A DNA stretch of 50,729 bases, taken from the NCBI RefSeq assembly GCF_014333425.1, contig NZ_JACRYT010000023.1, positions 1-50,729 of the forward strand, read 5' to 3'. This document shows, one piece after another, positions 34,572 to 42,876 of this stretch. The DNA is from Zhenpiania hominis (lineage in GTDB: Bacteria; Bacillota; Clostridia; Peptostreptococcales; Anaerovoracaceae). The notes under the pieces were generated by a model. The model saw only the letters and a program-made list of their open reading frames with translations. It was not told the DNA's origin and ran no database searches. The translations under genes and the position numbers were made by a program. Position 1 is the first letter of the stretch, and the number at the start of each line of letters is the position of its first letter.

Positions 34572-36509
34572 ATGACACAAAGCAAAGGAAAATACTATAT
34601 TACAACTCCGATTTACTATCCGAGTTCCAACCTTCATATAGGGCATACCTATTGTACGGTAATGGCAGACGCCATGGCGAGATTCAAGCGACTGGCCGGT
34701 TATGATGTCCGGTTCCTCACCGGTACGGACGAGCACGGGCAGAAGATTCAGACCATCGCCAAAGAACAGGGGGTAACTCCGCAGGAGTATGTAGATAAAA
34801 TTGTAAGCGGCGTAAAAGAGCTGTGGAAGACTATGGAGATTTCCTACGATGATTTTATCCGTACCACAGAGCCGCGGCATGTAAAGCGGGTACAGCAGAT
34901 CTTTATGCAGCTTTATGAAAAGGGTGATATTTATAAAGGCGAGTATGAAGGTATGTACTGTACGCCGTGCGAATCCTTCTGGACGGAAAGCCAGCTGGTG
35001 GACGGCAAGTGTCCGGACTGCGGCCGTCCGGTGGAGAAAGCAAAGGAAGAGGCGTACTTCTTCCGTCTTTCCAAATATCAGGACAGACTGCTGGATTTAT
35101 TTGAAAACAACCCGGACTTCCTGCAGCCGGAAAGCCGGAGAAACGAAATGATTTCCTTCGTAAAGCAGGGGCTGGAGGATCTGTGCATCTCCCGTTCCAC
35201 TTTTGACTGGGGAATCCCGGTGCCGATTGATGAAAAACACGTTATCTATGTGTGGCTGGACGCGCTGACAAACTATATTACCGCACTGGGCTATCCGGAT
35301 GATCCGGAGCTTTACGAAAAGTACTGGCCGGTAGATGTGCATCTTGTGGGGAAAGAAATCGTGAGATTCCATACCATTATCTGGCCGGCAATGCTCATGT
35401 CCATGGAACTGCCGCTGCCAAAGCAGGTTCTGGGTCACGGCTGGCTGCTCCTGGAGGGCGGAAAAATGTCCAAATCCAAGGGAAATGTAGTGGATCCGGT
35501 AATGCTCATCGACCGCTATGGCATCGACGCGCTGAAATACTTCCTGCTCAGGGAGTACACCTTCGGACAGGACGGCGTGTTCACCAATGAGGTAATGCTC
35601 AAGAGAATGAACTACGATCTGGCTAATGACCTGGGGAATCTGGTTTCCAGAACCGTTTCCATGATCGAGAAATACAATGGCGGAATTGTTCCGGACGCCT
35701 GCGAGCCGGAAGACGCCACAGATAAAGATTTAAAAGCCATCGCCACTTCCGCGGGACATAAAGTGGAAGCCCATATGGATAAATTTGAATTCAATCTGGC
35801 GCTGGAAGAAATCTGGGTAGCTGTCAGACGGGCCAACAAATATATTGATGAGAACACGCCGTGGATTCTGGCGAAAAACGAAGCGGACAAGCCGCGCCTG
35901 GATACGGTGCTTCACAATCTGGCGGAGACCCTGCGCATTGTGTCGATTCTGATCTATCCGTTTATGCACTCAACTTCCAATGAAATCAGAAAACAGCTGG
36001 GTCTGTGGTACGCGGATGTAGCCTGGGAAGATGCCTTTACGTTTAATATGATGCAGGGCGAACAGGTTAAGAAGGGAGAGCCGATCTTCCCGAGACTGGA
36101 CATTGAAAAAGAGCTGGAAGAACTGGAGGCTCTGAAAGGAACTCCTGCTGAGGATGAAAATGTTCCTCTGGAATTAAAGCCAGCCATTGAGTATGATGAT
36201 TTTGCCAAACTGGATCTGCGGGTCGGCACAATTCTGTCCGCGGAAAAACATCCGAAAGCGGACAAGCTGCTGGTCTTCCAGGTGAAGATGGGTACGGAAA
36301 AACGGCAGATCATATCCGGCGTAGCGGAGTATTTCAAGCCGGAAGACTGTGTAGGAAAGAAAGTCACGGTTGTAGCAAACCTCAAGCCGAGAAAGCTGAG
36401 GGGGCTGGAGTCCAAAGGCATGATCCTTTTCGCGGATAATGTTGTAGATGGGAAGGAACGGGTGGAATTCGTGACGACCATCGCCGATGACGGGAATCCG
36501 GTGACATAA
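34572..36509 (+). CDS. metG: Methionyl-tRNA synthetase
   Basis: A 645-residue cytosolic enzyme charging tRNA-Met. The HIGH motif is in [11 protein letters not shown] near the N-terminus and the KMSKS motif in [14 protein letters not shown] zinc knuckle has paired cysteines (YCTPCESF and [10 protein letters not shown]). The C-terminal ~110 residues are a Trbp111/EMAP-like tRNA-binding domain ([19 protein letters not shown]). The start at 34572 has GGAAAGGA upstream. The frame runs 49 codons further back through the promoter and is not coding there. Confidence 0.96.
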   Translation: MTQSKGKYYITTPIYYPSSNLHIGHTYCTVMADAMARFKRLAGYDVRFLTGTDEHGQKIQTIAKEQGVTPQEYVDKIVSGVKELWKTMEISYDDFIRTTEPRHVKRVQQIFMQLYEKGDIYKGEYEGMYCTPCESFWTESQLVDGKCPDCGRPVEKAKEEAYFFRLSKYQDRLLDLFENNPDFLQPESRRNEMISFVKQGLEDLCISRSTFDWGIPVPIDEKHVIYVWLDALTNYITALGYPDDPELYEKYWPVDVHLVGKEIVRFHTIIWPAMLMSMELPLPKQVLGHGWLLLEGGKMSKSKGNVVDPVMLIDRYGIDALKYFLLREYTFGQDGVFTNEVMLKRMNYDLANDLGNLVSRTVSMIEKYNGGIVPDACEPEDATDKDLKAIATSAGHKVEAHMDKFEFNLALEEIWVAVRRANKYIDENTPWILAKNEADKPRLDTVLHNLAETLRIVSILIYPFMHSTSNEIRKQLGLWYADVAWEDAFTFNMMQGEQVKKGEPIFPRLDIEKELEELEALKGTPAEDENVPLELKPAIEYDDFAKLDLRVGTILSAEKHPKADKLLVFQVKMGTEKRQIISGVAEYFKPEDCVGKKVTVVANLKPRKLRGLESKGMILFADNVVDGKERVEFVTTIADDGNPVT

Positions 36510-36541
36510 GATAGAAGACGATAGGGGCAAGACCCTGAATC

Positions 36542-36590
36542 AATCGGCATAGTTGGTATGATTTGTATCAATTATGCCGATTCTTGTTAT
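36542..36590 (+). terminator. Terminator of metG
   Basis: AATCGGCATA (36542-36551) and TATGCCGATT (36573-36582) form a 10-bp stem with an inner TTG/CAA pair, followed by CTTGTTAT. The T-run is weak. Confidence 0.6.
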
Positions 36591-36613
36591 ATCTGTCAAA
36601 TTAGAACGAAATC

Positions 36614-36645
36614 AAAATTTTATCAGTTATAACTGATAAAATTTT
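36614..36645. promoter_or_regulatory. 32-bp perfect palindrome upstream of the DUF4143 ATPase
   Basis: AAAATTTTATCAGTTA followed directly by its reverse complement, with no spacer and no mismatch. It lies 11 bases upstream of a -35 box, so it could be an operator for the ATPase gene. Confidence 0.6.
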
Positions 36646-36655
36646 AATTTTAACC

Positions 36656-36684
36656 TTGTTTTTAAGATATAATTGTAGTATTCT
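36656..36684 (+). promoter_or_regulatory. Promoter of the DUF4143 ATPase
   Basis: TTGTTT (36656-36661) and TATTCT (36679-36684) are 17 bases apart, just after the 32-bp palindrome. Confidence 0.5.
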
Positions 36685-36718
36685 GAGTGCGATCAACAGA
36701 AAGGAGGCTTTCCGATTT

Positions 36719-37933
36719 ATGATTAAACGTGAACTATATATGCGCCGCATTCGTCCGTTTATTGATACGGATCTTATAAAGGTGATGACTGGCATTCGGC
36801 GCTGTGGAAAATCAGTCATGCTGGAGCTTATCAAGCAGGAACTCAAAGAATCCGGTATCAATCCGCAGCAGTTTATCTCTATCAACTTTGAGGACCTGAA
36901 CTTTGCCCATTTGCAGACCGCAAAAGCCTTGCATGATGCGATTACGAAAAAAGCTTCTGAAATCGGCGGCAAGGTCTATCTTTTTTTTGACGAGATTCAG
37001 GAAGTGCGGGACTGGGAAAAATGTGTCAACTCTTTGCGTGTTTCTCTTGACTGTGATATTTATATCACGGGTTCAAATGCCAGGCTGCTGTCCGGTGAAC
37101 TTGCGACCTATCTTGGAGGACGTTACGTAGAGTTTGTCATCTATCCATTCTCCTTTGCAGAGTTCATGGAACTTTATCGATCCGTTGTGCCGAACGAATC
37201 AATGCAGAAGTGCTTTCAGAAGTATCTTCTTCTTGGTGGTATGCCGTACCTCTCCAATATTAAGTACGCGGACGAGCCGTCAAAACAATATCTTCAAGAT
37301 CTGTTCAGCTCCGTCCAGTTCAAGGACGTCATGAAGAGAAATAAGATACGTGATGTGGATTTGCTGGAACGCATCATCGCTTATGTTATGGCAAATGTGG
37401 GAAATACGTTTTCCGCAACTTCGATTGCCAGATTTCTCAAAAGCGAGCAGCATACAGTTGCGCCGGAGACAATTTTGAACTATATCAAATATTGCTGTGA
37501 CGCATATCTGTTCTATCAGGTGAAGCGTGAAGATCTACAAGGGAAACAGATCCTTTCTTCTAACGAAAAATACTACATTGCGGATCATGGTATCCGTGAG
37601 GCCGTCTTTGGCGGCAATATGAAGAATATCAATCTTATTCTTGAGAATATGATTTATCTGGAAGCTTTGCGTCGGGGTTATCATGTTACCGTAGGTAAGG
37701 CAGGGGATAAAGAGATTGATTTCGTGTGTGACAAGCGTGGCGAAAAGTTGTATATTCAGGTAGCCTATTTGCTTGCATCCGACGAAACCATCAGCCGTGA
37801 GTTCGGCGCATACGATACTATCCGCGACAATTTCCCAAAGTATGTTGTTTCTTTAGATGAATTTGACATGAGCCGCAATGGGATCAAGCATTGCAATATC
37901 CGTGATTTTCTTTTGATGGAGGAATGGAACTAA
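36719..37933 (+). CDS. AAA_14/DUF4143 family ATPase
   Basis: A 404-residue protein. The Walker A segment reads TGIRRCGKSVML, the Walker B segment YLFFDEIQEV, and a sensor-like YITGSNARLLSGE follows. The C-terminal half is the DUF4143 domain, ending in a PD-(D/E)XK-like strand pattern (GDKEIDFVCDK, then KLYIQVAYLL). Such genes are common, patchily distributed and of unknown function; some are discussed as mobile or defence-linked. AGGAGG lies 11 bases before the ATG. Codon and base use are plainer and more A+T-rich than in neighbouring metG, which fits horizontal gain. Confidence 0.85.
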   Translation: MIKRELYMRRIRPFIDTDLIKVMTGIRRCGKSVMLELIKQELKESGINPQQFISINFEDLNFAHLQTAKALHDAITKKASEIGGKVYLFFDEIQEVRDWEKCVNSLRVSLDCDIYITGSNARLLSGELATYLGGRYVEFVIYPFSFAEFMELYRSVVPNESMQKCFQKYLLLGGMPYLSNIKYADEPSKQYLQDLFSSVQFKDVMKRNKIRDVDLLERIIAYVMANVGNTFSATSIARFLKSEQHTVAPETILNYIKYCCDAYLFYQVKREDLQGKQILSSNEKYYIADHGIREAVFGGNMKNINLILENMIYLEALRRGYHVTVGKAGDKEIDFVCDKRGEKLYIQVAYLLASDETISREFGAYDTIRDNFPKYVVSLDEFDMSRNGIKHCNIRDFLLMEEWN

Positions 37934-37960
37934 AAAATATCACAGCACAGAAGCCCGCAA

Positions 37961-38287
37961 TCAGGCAAAAAACTGCAAAAGAATCATATAACAGATCGTC
38001 CCGCCGGCGATGGAAAGCAGCATCTGGCGCTTCCATAAATGGAGAGCTCCTGTGGCAAGAATAGAAAGAAATTCGAAAAGCCCGTGATTTCCCTGCAGGA
38101 GGCTGACATCCCGAAGGCAATAGACGACCAGCATGCCAAAAACAGCAGACGGGAGAAATTTCCCAAGATACTGGACGAAATCAGGCGTTTTGCGGTTTTC
38201 ACGAAATATGAGGAACGGGAGAAAACGTGTCGACATCGTTCCTACGACGCACAGGCCGATGGTGATCATTTGCTGCAAAAGTGTCAT
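37961..38287 (-). CDS. azlD: AzlD-family branched-chain amino acid export subunit
   Basis: A 108-residue membrane protein with four hydrophobic segments. TRFLPFLIF near the start and [19 protein letters not shown] are typical of AzlD. It partners AzlC for export of leucine-type amino acids or analogues such as azaleucine. It follows azlC by 6 bases on the minus strand. Its 3' end faces the DUF4143 gene with no obvious terminator between them. Confidence 0.85.
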   Translation of the reverse strand: MTLLQQMITIGLCVVGTMSTRFLPFLIFRENRKTPDFVQYLGKFLPSAVFGMLVVYCLRDVSLLQGNHGLFEFLSILATGALHLWKRQMLLSIAGGTICYMILLQFFA

Positions 38288-38293
38288 TTGACT

Positions 38294-38983
38294 TTAAACC
38301 TCCAATCGCGATAGTTTCTTTTTCAACAGGGTGAGAAGCCCGACGATGGCAGCCATAGCCGGAATCATAAAGGAATCCGCTCCAAAGAAGAACAGACATA
38401 TCGCGGATACTGAAAGTCCGAGGAGAGAGGAAATATGATTTTTTTCTTTCAGCCATTGCTCCAGGAAAATAACGACAAACATGGCGGTCATAACAAAGCT
38501 GATGCCGGAAGTATCAAATTTAAGCAGAGCGCCGGCAAGGCCGCCGATTGTCGCGCCGGAAACCCAGTAAACATAATTAAGCAGCGTTACAAAGAAGAGG
38601 AACCAGCCTCTGTCCACATGTTCCGGAATCGCGGCGGTATAATTGATGGAAAAGGTTTCATCGCACATGCCGAAAATCAGAAAAAATTTTTTCCATCCCA
38701 GGCCCTTATATTTTTCCAACATTGAAATTCCATAAAACAAATGTCTTGCCTGAATTAAAAGCGTCATAATCAACACCTGAACCGGCGCGAAGGGGCTGAG
38801 CAGCATTTCTACCGCTATAAACTCCAGCGAACCGCCAAAGATGAGCGCGCTCATAATCATAGGATACACAAAGGAAAAGCCGGAAGCGCGCATATAGATG
38901 CCATACGCGAGGCCCAGAAACCAGAATCCGGAAAAAATAGGAATGGTATATGGAAATGCCGCTTTCAGCGCCTGATACCTCAT
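38294..38983 (-). CDS. azlC: AzlC-family branched-chain amino acid permease
   Basis: A 229-residue membrane protein. The segments AAFPYTIPIFSGFWFLGLAYGI, ALIFGGSLEFIAVEM and QARHLFYGISM are diagnostic of AzlC. It forms the exporter with AzlD encoded just downstream. The start at 38983 is preceded by GAAGG. Upstream in-frame codons to 39046 contain the likely promoter. It is transcribed away from an XRE-cupin regulator, with TTGTAAA/TTTACAA operators between, so the regulator probably controls it. Confidence 0.9.
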   Translation of the reverse strand: MRYQALKAAFPYTIPIFSGFWFLGLAYGIYMRASGFSFVYPMIMSALIFGGSLEFIAVEMLLSPFAPVQVLIMTLLIQARHLFYGISMLEKYKGLGWKKFFLIFGMCDETFSINYTAAIPEHVDRGWFLFFVTLLNYVYWVSGATIGGLAGALLKFDTSGISFVMTAMFVVIFLEQWLKEKNHISSLLGLSVSAICLFFFGADSFMIPAMAAIVGLLTLLKKKLSRLEV

Positions 38984-39022
38984 AAAATCGCCTTCTTTCT
39001 TCTTGAAACTATAGTAAACATA

Positions 39023-39080
39023 TTGTAAAATTAAATTTACAAGCAAGATTATAACACCGTTAATTATAATTTACAATATA
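39023..39080. promoter_or_regulatory. Operator-like repeats between azlC and the XRE-cupin gene
   Basis: TTGTAAA (39023-39029) and TTTACAA (39036-39042) are perfect 7-base arms with a 6-base gap. A further half site TTTACAATAT is at 39071-39080, matching the ATATTGTAAA that starts the first dyad. This is a good candidate for regulation of both divergent genes. Confidence 0.55.
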
Positions 39081-39113
39081 GAAAATAAAGTTTGTCGAGA
39101 GGGATTTTGAAAT

Positions 39114-39656
39114 ATGGAAATCGGGAAAGTTATCGCCCATAATCTGAAAAAATTAAGAGAAGAGCGAAATCTCAGCCAGGGACAGCTGGCGGAACTGGCA
39201 GGCGTGAGCAAGGTGGTGGTTTCGCAGATTGAAAAGGGAGATTCCAATCCCACCATTAATACTATATGGAAGCTGACGGGAGCGCTGGAACTTCCGTATA
39301 CGAGCCTTCTGGAAATGGAACGTGTAAAGCCGGTTCACATAAGAAAAGAGGATATATCGGAGCTGGTGGAAGACAAGTATCATATTTTCAGTTATTACCC
39401 CAAAAACGCGGAAAGAAATTTCGAGGTCTATCAGGTGGAAATGGAGAGCGGGTGTGAATATACTTCGATCGGACATTCCTCCAACAGTTATGAATATCTG
39501 ATGCTGATGGAAGGAAAGGCTGCCGTGATTGTAAACGATTGTGAATATCAATTGGAAAAAGACGACGCCTTGTATTTTGACGCGTCCGTGCCTCACAGCT
39601 ATGTTAATCGGGAGGAGCAGACCGCGAAAATCGTGATGCTGATTCAGTATCTTTGA
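39114..39656 (+). CDS. XRE-family regulator with cupin sensor domain
   Basis: A 180-residue protein. Residues 5-62 are a helix-turn-helix (LKKLREERNLSQGQLAELAGV, then SQIEKGDSNPT). Residues ~100-178 are a small beta-barrel cupin (YEYLMLMEGKAAVIV, DALYFDASVPHSYVN) for a small ligand. Regulators of this type are the usual companions of azlCD. The gene is divergent from azlC with shared operator-like repeats. A shortened relic of its 3' half lies at 40713, beyond the next gene. Confidence 0.88.
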   Translation: MEIGKVIAHNLKKLREERNLSQGQLAELAGVSKVVVSQIEKGDSNPTINTIWKLTGALELPYTSLLEMERVKPVHIRKEDISELVEDKYHIFSYYPKNAERNFEVYQVEMESGCEYTSIGHSSNSYEYLMLMEGKAAVIVNDCEYQLEKDDALYFDASVPHSYVNREEQTAKIVMLIQYL

Positions 39657-39831
39657 TTTCGCTTGGATGTGGATCTTACTTGGTGCTTTTCTCCGATGCT
39701 TTTTCCTTGGGAGGCGAACGTTTTCTCTGCAACAGGAAGGAGCCCCAGAAGGATAGGAAAAGGCTATTTATAACGGTATAATATGGTATAATAAAGTTAA
39801 TTATGGCATGCAAATATTTAAGGAGGTAAAC

Positions 39832-40602
39832 ATGAAAAAAGGAACAAATATACTGCTTTCTGCATTACTGATTTTTACACTTGTCTTTACTTCGTCCAGT
39901 GTTGTTTTTGCGGAAAGCGGTCAAAGCGGAAGATCCCAAACCGTTTATAATAACAAGCCGATTTCAATCGAATTGGACAAGGGACAGGATTACTATTTCA
40001 AATTCAGGGCTGTAAAGAACGGATATCTGAAATTAGAGTCTTATAACTACTACGGCTATACCTATGGGAACGCTACCCTGTGCAACAGCAAGAAAAAAGC
40101 GATTTCCAGCCCAACCAATCTCCAGTATAGTCCTACGTTTGGTGTAAAAAAAGGAAAAACGTATTATATTAAGGTGGTTCCAGCCGAGAATCATGACGTC
40201 GCGCATACCTTTACCGTAATCAATAAGGCGATCCGCGAAAAGAGCGGGAAAAAGAAATCCAAAGCGGTTCTTCTGAAAAAGAACAAACAAAAACAGGGCA
40301 CGATCGTAGCCGGTGAAAAGAGAACCGACTGGTATCGATTCCGGGTGACGAAAAAGTCGAAAAAACATGAGCTTGCCATAAAAGGCGCGACCAATAATAA
40401 AATTAAGGTTGTAATTTACAGAGGGAACAAGCGCATGCGCTTTGCAGGAGAGAGACAGCCCCTGGTGCTTAACGCCATAAGGAGTAACAGTTCAAACACT
40501 ACATTCATAACGGGTGATAACTGGAAGAAGGGTACATACTATGTTAAAGTTTACAGAGGTACTTCCAAATCTTCCGGTTGGTATTCTCTGAAATGGCGCT
40601 GA
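39832..40602 (+). CDS. Secreted basic protein with two PPC-like beta domains
   Basis: A 256-residue protein. It has a Sec signal peptide (MKKGTNILLSALLIFTLVFTSS, cleavage likely after VFA). Two stretches resemble bacterial pre-peptidase C-terminal (PPC) beta domains: KGQDYYFKFRAVKNGYLKLES with KGKTYYIKVVPAEN, and KRTDWYRFRVTKKSKKHELAI with KKGTYYVKVYRG. A lysine-rich linker separates them. No catalytic domain is present. It may bind the cell surface or a polymer; the role is unknown. AAGGAGG is 6 bases before the ATG and two tandem GGTATAAT boxes lie upstream. It is flanked by two partial copies of the XRE-cupin 3' end, so it sits in a duplicated or inserted segment. Confidence 0.75.
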   Translation: MKKGTNILLSALLIFTLVFTSSSVVFAESGQSGRSQTVYNNKPISIELDKGQDYYFKFRAVKNGYLKLESYNYYGYTYGNATLCNSKKKAISSPTNLQYSPTFGVKKGKTYYIKVVPAENHDVAHTFTVINKAIREKSGKKKSKAVLLKKNKQKQGTIVAGEKRTDWYRFRVTKKSKKHELAIKGATNNKIKVVIYRGNKRMRFAGERQPLVLNAIRSNSSNTTFITGDNWKKGTYYVKVYRGTSKSSGWYSLKWR

Positions 40603-40663
40603 CTAATTTCAGGCAGAGGATTGTCAACCGAATTTGAAAATGTATCAAAAAAAGAGAAACATG

Positions 40664-40686
40664 AGCACCGAAAAACGGTGCTTTTG
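40664..40686 (+). terminator. Terminator after the secreted-protein gene
   Basis: AGCACCG (40664-40670) and CGGTGCT (40676-40682) with an AAAAA loop, followed by TTTTG. Confidence 0.75.
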
Positions 40687-40712
40687 TTGTGATCTGCCAG
40701 GGATACACAGAA

Positions 40713-40790
40713 TTAATAGAAGTCAAGTACCATATTTTCAGCTATTACTCAAAAAACGTGAAAATCGTGATGTTGATTCAGTATCTTTGA
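40713..40790 (+). pseudogene. Relic of the XRE-cupin gene 3' end
   Basis: The frame reads LIEVKYHIFSYYSKN directly joined to VKIVMLIQYL and a TGA. The first part matches ELVEDKYHIFSYYPKN and the second AKIVMLIQYL of the regulator at 39114, so about 75 codons between them have been lost. DNA similarity continues past the stop for about 65 bases on both copies (39657-39726 and 40791-40857). Confidence 0.8.
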
Positions 40791-41124
40791 TTTCGCTTGG
40801 ATGTAGGCTCTTGCCCGGTGATTTTTCCTCAGAAAGGCGAACAATTTCTAAAAAATTGAAAGATGTTTGCGGGGAATCGCCGCGGAGGGATATTTAGGGC
40901 GAACATATTAGAAGGATGAGATAGTTTGTTTGCCCAAAACAGGCCCAATCGCTAAATTTTCATTCTCAGATCACAATATTTGGAAAAAATGTGCAACTAA
41001 ACGATAAAAATGTTCTTCTTTGTTCGCGGATGAGGTGAGCCGGGCAGGTTTCGAAAAGCTTTCGGGCAAACAAAAGCCAGAAAATATAGCAGATGTTCGC
41101 CTCATGTATAATCCTTTTGAAAAA

Positions 41125-41153
41125 TTGAATTTTCCCAATTCTCATGATACACT
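41125..41153 (+). promoter_or_regulatory. Promoter of the first enhancer-binding protein gene
   Basis: TTGAAT (41125-41130) and TACACT (41148-41153) are 17 bases apart, a sigma-A type. The regulator is therefore probably made without sigma-54. Confidence 0.55.
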
Positions 41154-41207
41154 AAAGGACATAGTGACGATATCAGATGGGATACCGAACAGGAAGAGGA
41201 GTAGTCA

Positions 41208-42596
41208 ATGGATAAAACGATGACATTTTTCAGTGATTTATTTCGTGCAGCCTATTTTTCCGGTATTATCATGACCGATGATAGGGGAAACATCATATAT
41301 GTTGATGAAGGATTTGAAACAAAATACGGACAATCCCCCGATGATTTGATGGGAAAATCTGTATTTGAACTGGAAAAGCAAGGGGTATTCCGTCCATCCT
41401 CTGCCGCACTTGTTCTTAAAACCGGAAAAGAGGTTAATTTAATCCAGACAATCGCAGGGACACAGAAAGTAGTCGTATCGGCATTTCCCATTTATGGAGA
41501 AGGCAGGACGATCTCCAGTGTGATTACATTTACCAGAAATCTTGAGGAATACATTAAAACAAAAGAGCTCTATGAAGAAATGGCGTTAAAGATTCATCGC
41601 TATGAAAAAGCAATGGATGAGATGAAATATGAAGCAATTGTTATTGATCAGTTTCATACAAAAAATAGGGACTTTCAGCAAACATTAAAGGCGCTGCAGC
41701 GCGCGGCAAGATATCCGCTCAATATTTTGCTGCTTGGAGAAACTGGAGTCGGGAAAACGCTGCTCGCGAAAAAAATTCATAAGATGAGCGATTATCGGGA
41801 TGGGGATTTTGTAGAAATTAACTGCGGCGCACTGCCAGAAGCTCTGATTGAATCGGAACTTTTTGGATATGAGAAGGGTTCGTTCACAGGGGCGGATGAT
41901 CATGGAAAGAAAGGGATTTTTGAGATTGCGAATCAAGGGACTCTGTTTTTAGATGAAATTTCGGAACTGCCGCTTGTATCTCAGGCAAAACTGCTCAAAG
42001 TGCTGGAGGATGGAGAATTCCGAAGAATTGGAGGAACCCAGGCTCGAAAAGCAGACTGCAGAATTATTGCGGCGACGAATAAGAATCTGGACGAAGAAGT
42101 AGAAAAAGGAACATTTCGCCAGGATTTATATTATCGACTGAACACCACTATGTTTACACTGCCGCCGCTCAGAGCGCGACGGGAAGATATTATTCCGCTT
42201 TGCAATGATTTTCTTGATAAGGCAAAAGAACGCTTTGGACTTGAACGAGTGTTGGACAGGGAAGTCATGCGTATATTAACGGAATATAACTGGCCGGGAA
42301 ATGTAAGGGAGTTGGAAAATGCAGTTTTTCACATGGCAGTTACATCAGAAGAACGAGTTATTACCAGTACCTGCGTTCCAGACGAAATTTTGAAAGCTAT
42401 CGAAACCCAGGCTGTTCAGGAAAAACAGGTGTCGGATCTGCAGCTCGCGCTGGAAGAATTTGAAGGAGACATTATCCGAACGGCTTTTGCAAAGTATGGA
42501 TCTTCCGTAAAGGTTGCTGCCGCATTAAACATCAGTCAATCAACTGCGGCGCGCAAAATTAAAAAATATCTGAATGAAGTACCTGCTCAGGATTGA
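41208..42596 (+). CDS. Sigma-54 enhancer-binding protein with PAS sensor (regulator 1)
   Basis: A 462-residue protein. Residues ~10-120 are a PAS domain (SGIIMTDDRGNIIYVDEGFE). Residues ~150-385 are the sigma-54-interaction AAA+ domain, with Walker A GETGVGKT, loop 1 as GSFTGA instead of GAFTGA, Walker B GTLFLDEI and the arginine-finger region FRQDLYYRL. The C-terminus is a Fis-like helix-turn-helix (SSVKVAAALNISQSTAARK). It would open sigma-54 promoters in response to a small ligand bound by PAS. AGGAGT precedes the ATG. It stands before the sigma-54 promoter at 42789, from which it is separated by a terminator. A second, same-length regulator lies inside the locus. Confidence 0.92.
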   Translation: MDKTMTFFSDLFRAAYFSGIIMTDDRGNIIYVDEGFETKYGQSPDDLMGKSVFELEKQGVFRPSSAALVLKTGKEVNLIQTIAGTQKVVVSAFPIYGEGRTISSVITFTRNLEEYIKTKELYEEMALKIHRYEKAMDEMKYEAIVIDQFHTKNRDFQQTLKALQRAARYPLNILLLGETGVGKTLLAKKIHKMSDYRDGDFVEINCGALPEALIESELFGYEKGSFTGADDHGKKGIFEIANQGTLFLDEISELPLVSQAKLLKVLEDGEFRRIGGTQARKADCRIIAATNKNLDEEVEKGTFRQDLYYRLNTTMFTLPPLRARREDIIPLCNDFLDKAKERFGLERVLDREVMRILTEYNWPGNVRELENAVFHMAVTSEERVITSTCVPDEILKAIETQAVQEKQVSDLQLALEEFEGDIIRTAFAKYGSSVKVAAALNISQSTAARKIKKYLNEVPAQD

Positions 42597-42667
42597 CTAG
42601 GCTATTCTTAAAAAAACGATTCTAATTATTGAAAACAAACGATTTTTCTTCCATACCCAAATCTGAC

Positions 42668-42709
42668 GGCTCTGTTAAAAATGACAGTACAATAGACAGA
42701 GCCTTTTTT
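42668..42709 (+). terminator. Terminator of regulator 1
   Basis: GGCTCTGT (42668-42675) and ACAGAGCC (42696-42703) followed by T6. Confidence 0.85.
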
Positions 42710-42730
42710 GTGTGTAAAATTATTTGATTT

Positions 42731-42748
42731 TTTTGAAAACGTTCAAAA
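42731..42748. promoter_or_regulatory. Candidate upstream activator site
   Basis: TTTTGAA and TTCAAAA are 7-base arms around AACG. It lies about 75 bases upstream of the predicted sigma-54 start, a normal distance for an enhancer-binding protein. TTGAA/TTCAA half sites also occur upstream of the second sigma-54 promoter. Confidence 0.5.
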
Positions 42749-42787
42749 TACTACGCACGGGGGCAGTCAATCTAAGGATGGGTATCT

Positions 42788-42804
42788 TTGGCACATTTTT
42801 TGCT
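42788..42804 (+). promoter_or_regulatory. Sigma-54 (-24/-12) promoter of the amidohydrolase-regulator 2 operon
   Basis: The sequence reads TTGGCACATTTTTTGCT, with GG at 42790-42791 and GC at 42802-42803, exactly 12 bases apart. This matches the TTGGCAC-N5-TTGC(A/T) consensus very closely. Confidence 0.88.
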
Positions 42805-42876
42805 TTATCAATATAATAAGTCGCGACACACTTCTAAAAGGTAAAATTGAGAGTGGATAAGAAAAAAGGAGATAAG

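Larger units (their letters stand above)
40603..41207. other. Intergenic region with a gene relic and regulatory repeats
   Basis: It holds the terminator at 40664, the XRE-cupin relic with flanking homology (about 40713-40857), then about 270 bases without a gene up to the promoter at 41125. Within this lie GGCGAACA-type motifs at about 40835 and 40898 and an inverted ATGTTCGCC near 41093. A partial hairpin around 41040-41070 pairs GGGCAGG with a later CGGGCA-type stretch. One open frame of 67 codons (41020-41223) has no ribosome site. Confidence 0.5.

Noticed and set aside
36719..37933. Calling the DUF4143 ATPase a defence gene
   Set aside because: Single patchy ATPase with no partner defence gene nearby; family function is unknown.
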